Assembly (NCBI GenBank): GCA_937952975.1
Contig: CALFXX010000122.1
Coordinates: 1 to 64,000 of the forward strand
Length of the DNA: 64,000 nt
Direction: 5' to 3'
DNA from: an uncultured Alcaligenaceae bacterium
Lineage (GTDB): Bacteria > Pseudomonadota > Gammaproteobacteria > Burkholderiales > Burkholderiaceae_B
Shown: positions 58,588 through 64,000 of the stretch, piece by piece
How positions within the stretch are numbered: position 1 is the stretch's first letter
How the letters are laid out: each line of letters begins with the position of its first letter
Program-made: the position numbers and the translations under genes
Notes under the pieces: model-generated
What the model was told of the DNA's origin: nothing
Databases searched by the model: none
Seen by the model: the letters and a program-made list of their open reading frames with translations, nothing else

Positions 58588-60381
58588 TTACGCTTTGACG
58601 TCCGGCTGACGCAAACGAATATGCAGCTCGCGTAATTGCTTTTCATCCACAGGCGAAGGTGCTTGTGTCAACAAGCACTGCGCACGCTGTGTTTTTGGGA
58701 AAGCAATCACATCGCGAATCGACTCGGCACCGGTCATCATGGTCACGATCCGATCCAAACCGAAGGCGATACCGCCATGAGGAGGCGCACCATACTGCAA
58801 CGCGTCGAGCAAGAAGCCGAACTTGAGTTGAGCTTCTTCGGCATCAATCTTGAGCGCACGAAACACCTTGCTCTGGATTTCTTCACGGTGAATACGCACT
58901 GAACCGCCGCCGATCTCCCAACCATTGAGCACCATGTCATAGGCTTTAGCGGTTGCCTTTGAAGGATCGGTACTGAGCAGATCTTCGTGGCCATCTTTGG
59001 GGCTGGTAAAGGGATGATGCGCGGCAACGTAACGATCAGCTTCTTCGTCGTATTCGAACATCGGAAAATCAACCACCCAGAGTGGTTTCCAGACGGCTTC
59101 AAACAAATCGTTGGTACGGCCAAACTCGCTATGGCCGATTTTGACGCGCAACGCGCCGATGGCATCGTTCACAATCTTGGCGCGATCTGCGCCAAAGAAA
59201 ATCAGATCGCCATCTTGCGCACCGGTGCGCTTGATCATCTCGGCAAGCGCCGCGTCGTGCAAGTTTTTAACAATCGGTGACTGCAAGCCATCACGACCTT
59301 TGGCCACTTCATTGACCTTGATCCAAGCCAAACCTTTTGCACCATAAATCGATACGAACTTGGTGTAGCTATCGATCTCGCTGCGCGAAATGCTGCCACC
59401 TTTTGGAACGCGCAAACCGACCACGCGGCTACCTTCGGTGGTGGCTGCCTGGGCAAACACTTTGAAGTCGACATCTTTCATAACGTCAGTCAAGTCTGTG
59501 AACTCGAGCTTGACGCGCAGATCAGGTTTGTCTGAACCATACAAGCGCATGGCTTCGCTGTAAGGCATGATCGGAAACGGATTGGCCAACTCAACGTTTT
59601 GCACGGCTTTGAAAACGTGACGGATCATGTCTTCGAAGATCGCGCGAATTTCAGTTTCGTTCAAGAACGAAGTTTCGCAATCGATCTGGGTAAATTCGGG
59701 CTGACGATCAGCACGCAAATCTTCGTCGCGAAAGCATTTTGTGATTTGATAATAGCGATCGAACCCCGACACCATCAACATCTGTTTGAAGAGCTGTGGC
59801 GATTGTGGCAAGGCAAAGAACTCGCCAGCGTTCACGCGCGAAGGCACGAGGTAATCACGCGCACCTTCGGGCGTGCTCTTGGTGAGCATTGGGGTCTCGA
59901 TATCGATAAAACCCAAGCCATCTAAAAACTTACGCACTTCGATCGACACGCGATAGCGCAACATCATGTTGCGTTGCATTTGACCGCGACGCAGATCCAA
60001 TACGCGATGTGTCAGGCGTGTGGTCTCAGACAAGTTTTCGTCATCAAGCTGAAACGGTGGCGTGACCGAAGGGTTGAGGATTTCAACTTCGCGACACAGG
60101 ATTTCGATTTCGCCCGAGGCCAGATCTTTATTGGTGGTGCCGGCGGGGCGCTCGCGCACCAAGCCCGTAATGCGAATGCAAAACTCGTTACGTAAGCGCT
60201 CGGCGATTGCAAACCCTTCAACGTTATCTGGGTCGAACACGATTTGGGCCAAGCCCGCGCGATCGCGCATATCGATAAAAATCACCCCACCGTGGTCGCG
60301 GCGGCGATGTACCCAACCAAACAACGTTACGGTTTGACCTAAGTGGTCTTTACAAACCTGGCCGGTGTAGCAGGTACGCAT
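58588..60381 (-). CDS. aspS: Aspartyl-tRNA synthetase
   Basis: 597-residue bacterial-type class II synthetase. Seen: the anticodon-binding OB fold with YTGQVCKDHLGQTVTLFGWV and HRRRDHGGVIFIDMRDRAGL, class II motif 2 FRDEDLRADRQPEFTQID and motif 3 GIAFGLDRIVTMMTGAES. The start is ATG 60381, supported by GGAG 5 bases upstream; the frame continues to 60510 but the added 43 residues are Pro/Arg-rich and lie outside the family. It charges tRNA-Asp (in some betaproteobacteria also tRNA-Asn, for later amidation). Co-directional with DUF502, 40 bases apart. Confidence 0.96.
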   Translation of the reverse strand: MRTCYTGQVCKDHLGQTVTLFGWVHRRRDHGGVIFIDMRDRAGLAQIVFDPDNVEGFAIAERLRNEFCIRITGLVRERPAGTTNKDLASGEIEILCREVEILNPSVTPPFQLDDENLSETTRLTHRVLDLRRGQMQRNMMLRYRVSIEVRKFLDGLGFIDIETPMLTKSTPEGARDYLVPSRVNAGEFFALPQSPQLFKQMLMVSGFDRYYQITKCFRDEDLRADRQPEFTQIDCETSFLNETEIRAIFEDMIRHVFKAVQNVELANPFPIMPYSEAMRLYGSDKPDLRVKLEFTDLTDVMKDVDFKVFAQAATTEGSRVVGLRVPKGGSISRSEIDSYTKFVSIYGAKGLAWIKVNEVAKGRDGLQSPIVKNLHDAALAEMIKRTGAQDGDLIFFGADRAKIVNDAIGALRVKIGHSEFGRTNDLFEAVWKPLWVVDFPMFEYDEEADRYVAAHHPFTSPKDGHEDLLSTDPSKATAKAYDMVLNGWEIGGGSVRIHREEIQSKVFRALKIDAEEAQLKFGFLLDALQYGAPPHGGIAFGLDRIVTMMTGAESIRDVIAFPKTQRAQCLLTQAPSPVDEKQLRELHIRLRQPDVKA

Positions 60382-60421
60382 GCAAACTCCAAAAGATCTG
60401 ACAAATAGATCTGACAATAAA

Positions 60422-61198
60422 TTAATCGGACGAACGGGAAGACGTGACGGGCGCTTTAACGCCCTCACTGGATAAAGTAGTCGGTGTAGAGGCGGCGTGG
60501 CTGCCGGCATCTACTGCACTGAGTTGAACTTGCGCCACGGCAACTTGAACGCCAACACCTTGAGCGCCAACCACTTGGGCGCTTGCATCGGCAGCGTTGA
60601 GTATCGGGCCTGCGGCAGGTGCGACAACACCCATCGACACAATGTACTTAAGCGCCGAATCGACCGACATATTGAGCGGCACGACCTCGCTGCGCGACAT
60701 GATCAAAAAGAATCCAGATGTAGGATTGGGGGTGGTGGGCACATACACACTGACGTAATCTGACTGCAAATGCTCGGCCACTTCACCACTTGGTGCACCC
60801 GTCAGCAACGCGACGGTGTAGCACCCCGCACGCGGATACTGCACCAGCACGGCCTGCCTGAACGCCTGACCGTTGGGGGCCAGCAAGGTATCGCTGACTT
60901 GCTTAACCGACTGATAAATTGACCTGACCAGTGGGATGCGACCCAGTACTTTTTCTGAATACTTTAAGATGCCGCGACCCAAAAAATTAGCGGCAAACAT
61001 ACCCGTGGCGAGCAACACCGCCAACACTAAGGCAACCCTAAAGCCCGGGATTTCAAAACCGAATAAAGCCTGCGGCGACAAAAACGCCGGCACCACGCTT
61101 TCGAGCGTATTGACCACCAAACCGAGCACCCAGATCGTAATCACGACGGGTACCCAGATCAGCAAACCAGTAATGAAGTATTTTTTTAAAAATCGCAT
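60422..61198 (-). CDS. DUF502 family membrane protein
   Basis: 258 residues. Seen: KKYFITGLLIWVPVVITIWV (about 5-24), a second span at about 53-73 and LGRIPLVRSIYQSVKQVSDT, the most conserved part of DUF502. It is an inner-membrane protein of unknown job, almost always beside aspS and fmdB in Burkholderiales. The last 60 residues are a low-complexity Val/Ala/Gln/Ser tail with repeated VGxQVA-like units, not expected in the core family. Confidence 0.88.
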   Translation of the reverse strand: MRFLKKYFITGLLIWVPVVITIWVLGLVVNTLESVVPAFLSPQALFGFEIPGFRVALVLAVLLATGMFAANFLGRGILKYSEKVLGRIPLVRSIYQSVKQVSDTLLAPNGQAFRQAVLVQYPRAGCYTVALLTGAPSGEVAEHLQSDYVSVYVPTTPNPTSGFFLIMSRSEVVPLNMSVDSALKYIVSMGVVAPAAGPILNAADASAQVVGAQGVGVQVAVAQVQLSAVDAGSHAASTPTTLSSEGVKAPVTSSRSSD

Positions 61199-61295
61199 GT
61201 TGGGCTCAAGAAAGCCATCTTTGTTACCACTTGCCTCAGCAACCGATGCTGGGGGTCAGGTCGGCCAAATAGCCGACACTTCATTGCTATGGACT

Positions 61296-61751
61296 TCAGG
61301 AATTGCTGGACGAACTGTTTGACGACGCACCGCTATTGCTTGAGCTTGCTGTGCCTGAACTGCTAGTAGAGGCTGAGTTTGAGGTGCCGCTTGAAGCCGC
61401 GCCTGAAGCCTTATTGCCTGAACTGTCAGAGGACGAACCAGACTGACTGGCAGACGAATCACTTGCACTAGGCTTGGCATCACCGCCAGAACCAGCCGAA
61501 GCGCCTGCAACAGCCTCAGAACCGGCGATCGGCACTGCCGCTTCGCTTGTTTTGGCGCCGCCGCTACCATTGCTACGAAAATCGGTGACATACCACCCCG
61601 AGCCCTTTAATTGAAAGCCGGCAGCGGTAACCTGTTTTGAATACGTCGACTGACCGCACTGTGGGCACACGGTAAGGGGCGCATCAGAGATCTTTTGCAG
61701 TTTGTCTTCAGCATGACCACAGGCTGAGCATTTATAAGCGTAGATTGGCAC
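61296..61751 (-). CDS. FmdB-family zinc-ribbon regulatory protein
   Basis: 151 residues. Start at GTG 61751 gives the standard opening VPIYAYKCSACGH, with a zinc-ribbon made of CSACGH (9-14) and CPQCGQ near 28-33. After the core comes LKGSGWYVTDFRSNG, a usual FmdB tail, and then about 80 residues very rich in Ser, Gly, Ala and Asn. A frame open to 61874 would add 41 unrelated residues. FmdB-type proteins are small zinc-ribbon proteins of poorly known role. First gene of the fmdB-DUF502-aspS transcript. Confidence 0.85.
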   Translation of the reverse strand: MPIYAYKCSACGHAEDKLQKISDAPLTVCPQCGQSTYSKQVTAAGFQLKGSGWYVTDFRSNGSGGAKTSEAAVPIAGSEAVAGASAGSGGDAKPSASDSSASQSGSSSDSSGNKASGAASSGTSNSASTSSSGTASSSNSGASSNSSSSNS

Positions 61752-61857
61752 GATAAACTTCTTTAATACTGGATAAGAGGAAAAAACTGAAATCAAAAGG
61801 AAAGCCTTTGATTTTAACGGTTTTTTGCCAAAATTCGATGGCCCAAGAAGGCAAAGC

Positions 61858-61896
61858 AGCCCCAAACGGCTCAATAAACCGACTTTGGGGGCTTTT
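61858..61896 (+). terminator. Inverted repeat, terminator-like on the plus strand
   Basis: AGCCCCAAA (61858-61866) can pair with TTTGGGGGCT (61884-61893, one bulge), with an inner CGG/CCG pair and a 9-base loop, followed by TTTT (61893-61896) read on the plus strand. On the minus strand, where both flanking genes run, the trailing run is only weakly T-rich. It may be a bidirectional terminator or part of the fmdB leader. Confidence 0.4.
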
Positions 61897-61919
61897 CGAC
61901 CGCTCTTCGATCAACTGAC

Positions 61920-61976
61920 GGCCCAGATTACTAAGAAATATTTTCTATATCTTAGGCCAGGCAAGAGTAATGGGCC
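61920..61976. repeat. Long inverted repeat with alternative inner hairpin
   Basis: GGCCCA (61920-61925) pairs with TGGGCC (61971-61976) and TTACT (61928-61932) with AGTAA (61966-61970), with a two-base bulge. Inside it CTAAGA (61931-61936) can pair with TCTTAG (61950-61955). The two hairpins share CT at 61931-61932, so they exclude each other partly. It could be a structured leader or terminator; no named riboswitch is recognised. Confidence 0.4.
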
Positions 61977-62062
61977 TTGCGCACGTAGCCCACCACCCAG
62001 CCTCAGCTAATTAAGGGCGGGCCCGTTTGAGCCACACGTAAGGCCGTACGGCGTATCGGCGT

Positions 62063-63478
62063 CTACAACCCAAGCTTTTTAAGATCAGGGCGCGCCAGGT
62101 GAAATTTGGTGACGCGCTGAAACGCGATCCCGATCTTGACCATCGTGGCATCGTCAAAAGGCTTGCCTAACAACTGCATCCCCACAGGCATCCCGTTATC
62201 AGCAAAACCGGCTGGCAACGAAACACCTGTGGTGCCCATGTAGTTACCCGCACGCGTGAACGCAGAGGTTGGGGTTTTTGACTCATCAACCTCGGTCAAC
62301 GGACAAGCCCCCATCGGCACGCAGGGCGAAAGCAGCGCGTCAATGTTGCTCATCCAGTCTGTCCAGGCGGCGGTGGTACGACGATGGTCGGCCATGGCAT
62401 CAATGTAATCAGCTGCTGAAATCTTGCGACCTGACTGCACGCGCCTGCGCACAAACTCACCAAATGGCCGGGCGGCATCATCAATGTAGGCGCGATGAAT
62501 CGCAAAGGCCTCAGCGGCGGTGATGTAACCATTGCGCACCATCATGTCGTTGAAGTCGAACGGAAATGGCTTGTCGACCATCTGCGCACCAAGCTCAACC
62601 AACACGCGGCGTGTATCTTCAAGAATGCGCTTGATGTCCGCACCGACCGGAAGCGGATATTGCGCCTCGGGCATCATCGCAATGCGAATCCCCTGCAAAG
62701 GCTTGGCGCCTTCGGGCGGAGCCTGCCACTGAAACAGTGGGTGACCACAGCTTGTTGGATCAAGCGGATCGGCGCCGGCCATCAGTTCAGTCAAGATGGC
62801 CGAGTCTTGCATATCGCGCGTCATGGGGCCGATCGAATCCAGGGTGCCCGACAACGCCAGGGCGCCATGCAAGCTAATCAAACCACGAGTCGTTTTTAGA
62901 CCGGTAATACCATTCAACGAAGCAGGGATCCGCACTGAGCCACCGGTGTCTGACCCAAGCGCAGCGGGCGCTAAGGCGGCAGCTACCGCCACACCCGAGC
63001 CACTTGAAGAGCCGCCCGGTACGCGATGCGTGGTCAAATCCCAAGGGTTTTTAGGGGTGCCCATCACAGGGTTGGTACCCCAGCCGCCAAAGGCGAACTC
63101 AACCATATGAGTTTTGCCAAGATTAATCATGCCGGCGCGCAGCAGGCGCTCGACGGCTGTGCAGGTGGTGGGGCTGCGTCGCGTCACCCAATCTTGCGAG
63201 CCGCCTGTGGTGATTTGACCTTCGATGTCGCACAAATCTTTTGCCGCAATCGGCACGCCGTCTAAGACACTTAAGCTGTAGCCCGAGGCACGGCGTGCAT
63301 CAGCAGCACGGGCTTGCGCCAGCACGCTGTCGGTGTCGACGCTGACGTAGGCGTGCAGCTCTTTATTGCCTTTATCGATTCGCGCCAAGTATTCTTTTGC
63401 AAGCTCTTCAGAGCTGAATTGTTTGTTGCGCAAACCCTGCGCGAGTTCGGTAAGGGTAGAGTAGGCGAGATCTGACAT
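62063..63478 (-). CDS. Amidase-signature family hydrolase
   Basis: 471-residue enzyme of the amidase-signature family. The catalytic triad is visible: Lys80 in GVPIAAKDLCD, the cis-Ser S157 in VPGGSSSGSG and nucleophile S181 in GSDTGGSVRIPA. The rest of the core is ALAPAALGSD and GITGLKTTRGLIS. It hydrolyses an amide bond; GatA-like amidases of tRNA-dependent amidation share this core, but no gatC or gatB lies beside it, and its length is short of nothing. Substrate unknown. I place the start at ATG 63478; a TTG frame from 63496 adds 6 residues. No neighbour links it to the glycan genes. Confidence 0.9.
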   Translation of the reverse strand: MSDLAYSTLTELAQGLRNKQFSSEELAKEYLARIDKGNKELHAYVSVDTDSVLAQARAADARRASGYSLSVLDGVPIAAKDLCDIEGQITTGGSQDWVTRRSPTTCTAVERLLRAGMINLGKTHMVEFAFGGWGTNPVMGTPKNPWDLTTHRVPGGSSSGSGVAVAAALAPAALGSDTGGSVRIPASLNGITGLKTTRGLISLHGALALSGTLDSIGPMTRDMQDSAILTELMAGADPLDPTSCGHPLFQWQAPPEGAKPLQGIRIAMMPEAQYPLPVGADIKRILEDTRRVLVELGAQMVDKPFPFDFNDMMVRNGYITAAEAFAIHRAYIDDAARPFGEFVRRRVQSGRKISAADYIDAMADHRRTTAAWTDWMSNIDALLSPCVPMGACPLTEVDESKTPTSAFTRAGNYMGTTGVSLPAGFADNGMPVGMQLLGKPFDDATMVKIGIAFQRVTKFHLARPDLKKLGL

Positions 63479-63586
63479 GTTGAGGTGCTCTGACAATGTT
63501 CTGGTGGACAGGGATCGAAAGTCTTAAGGCGTAAATGCGTGAAGTTAAGCCTGCAGCTATTTCTAAGCGCATGAACAAAGTCAACA

Positions 63587-64000
63587 CTAATACAAAAACA
63601 ACGCGGCGGCTACAAGTGTGGGGCCTAAGGCGGCAATAAATAAGCGACCGGGTGAAATCGTTTCGTTATCGAAGCTTGATTTCAAAATCGAAAACCCGGC
63701 TGGGTTGGGAGCATTGGCGATTACCGTCAAACCACCACCAGTCACAGCACCGGCCACCAACATATAGCGCCAGGCCTCAGTAGTGCCGTCTACCAATGAA
63801 CCTAAATAGGTTAAAGCGGCATTATCGGTAATAGCCGTAAGCGCCGTTGACCCCCAAAACAAAACTGTAGGTGACAAGCTGCCTAATAAATCTTGCAGCC
63901 ACCACTTTTGCAAAGCGCCTAACAACACGAGCCCGGCTAAAAAGAATCCAACCATCAAGCCCTCTTTGAGCATCAAGGGCGACTGAAAACGTTTATAGGC
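63587..64000 (-). CDS. Putative Na+/H+ antiporter-type membrane protein, partial (N-terminus off the window)
   Basis: The frame is open to the window's right edge (64000), so the gene starts outside; about 137 C-terminal residues are seen. At the edge it reads AYKRFQSPLMLKEGLMVGFF. Seen: LTAITDNAALTYLGSLV, VAGAVTGGGLTVIANAPNPA and LGPTLVAAALFLY, with three or four membrane spans. The ITDNAALT and ANAPNPAG blocks match my memory of the putative Na+/H+ antiporter family (Na_H_antiport_3 type). The TTG at 63976 is only an internal codon. It ends 108 bases before the amidase ATG. Confidence 0.75.
   Translation of the reverse strand, partial: AYKRFQSPLMLKEGLMVGFFLAGLVLLGALQKWWLQDLLGSLSPTVLFWGSTALTAITDNAALTYLGSLVDGTTEAWRYMLVAGAVTGGGLTVIANAPNPAGFSILKSSFDNETISPGRLFIAALGPTLVAAALFLY

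Larger units (their letters stand above)
61752..62062. other. 311-base structured intergenic region before fmdB
   Basis: No gene. It separates the amidase stop (62063) from the fmdB GTG (61751), both on the minus strand, so it should hold a terminator for one and a promoter for the other. It contains two strong inverted repeats, listed separately, and a T/A-rich fmdB leader (about 61752-61830). Confidence 0.6.

Noticed and set aside
60382..60510. 43-residue N-terminal extension of AspS
   Set aside because: The extension is Pro/Arg-rich, outside the family, and ATG 60381 has GGAG at proper spacing and gives the standard length.
1..64000. CRISPR arrays, tRNA or rRNA genes, insertion sequences
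   Set aside because: I saw no regularly spaced repeats, no tRNA-like cloverleaf with CCA end, and no transposase-like protein anywhere in the window.

Overview
The window looks like chromosomal DNA of a betaproteobacterium, most likely Burkholderiales and perhaps Alcaligenaceae-like. This rests on the right-hand housekeeping block (FmdB zinc-ribbon protein, DUF502 membrane protein, aspS, an endonuclease/exonuclease/phosphatase-family protein, ClsB-type phospholipase D) and on a Bug/TctC solute-binding protein. These are family-level arguments made by eye, with no database search. I see no rRNA, tRNA, transposase, phage gene or CRISPR array.

About 1-47.4 kb is one very large surface-polysaccharide region (LPS O-antigen and/or capsule) with at least two assembly logics side by side. 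Block A (24720 down to 1, minus strand, about 20 genes, mostly overlapping or a few bases apart) holds a YdcF-like protein, three HlpA-like GT2-type proteins, a DUF5672 protein, a WecA/MraY-type initiating transferase, GDP-L-fucose synthase, a PglK-type ABC flippase, an AsnB-type amidotransferase, two copies of an unassigned family with an N-terminal GHLDSW motif, several GT4 enzymes, a large polytopic protein, GT2 and GT9 enzymes, a WbqC-family protein and a PhyH-type dioxygenase. It contains a broken GT4 tail (4480-4632) and ends in a GT2 gene that runs off the window and has a sharp GC break inside it. Block B (24811-28488, plus strand) is rmlA, rmlC and a large O-antigen ligase/polymerase-like protein; rmlB and rmlD are absent.

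Block C (41826 down to 28565, minus) is GT4, manC, wzm, wzt, a methyltransferase with a predicted coiled coil, a two-domain GT4, ugd, UDP-xylose synthase-like gene, gtrB, gtrA and an unassigned 198-residue membrane protein. Block D (41968-45170, plus) is gmd, rmd and a GT4. manC, wzm, wzt, gmd and rmd match the gene set of the Pseudomonas aeruginosa A-band (D-rhamnan) locus, so I infer an ABC-transporter-dependent D-rhamnose O-polysaccharide. A second WecA-type gene and a GT4 follow on the minus strand (47447-45213). GDP-4-keto-6-deoxymannose from Gmd could feed both Rmd (GDP-D-rhamnose) and the distant fucose synthase (GDP-L-fucose).

47.5-53.3 kb is a non-polysaccharide insert: AMP-dependent acyl-CoA synthetase, TauD-like dioxygenase, Bug-type binding protein and an MFS exporter. 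A second O-antigen ligase-like gene and galE follow (53.3-55.6 kb). 55.9-64 kb is lipid and housekeeping: a small coiled-coil membrane protein, ClsB-like PLD, EEP protein, aspS, DUF502, FmdB, an amidase and the C-terminal part of a putative Na+/H+ antiporter. The 311-base stretch before fmdB has no gene but contains two strong inverted repeats.
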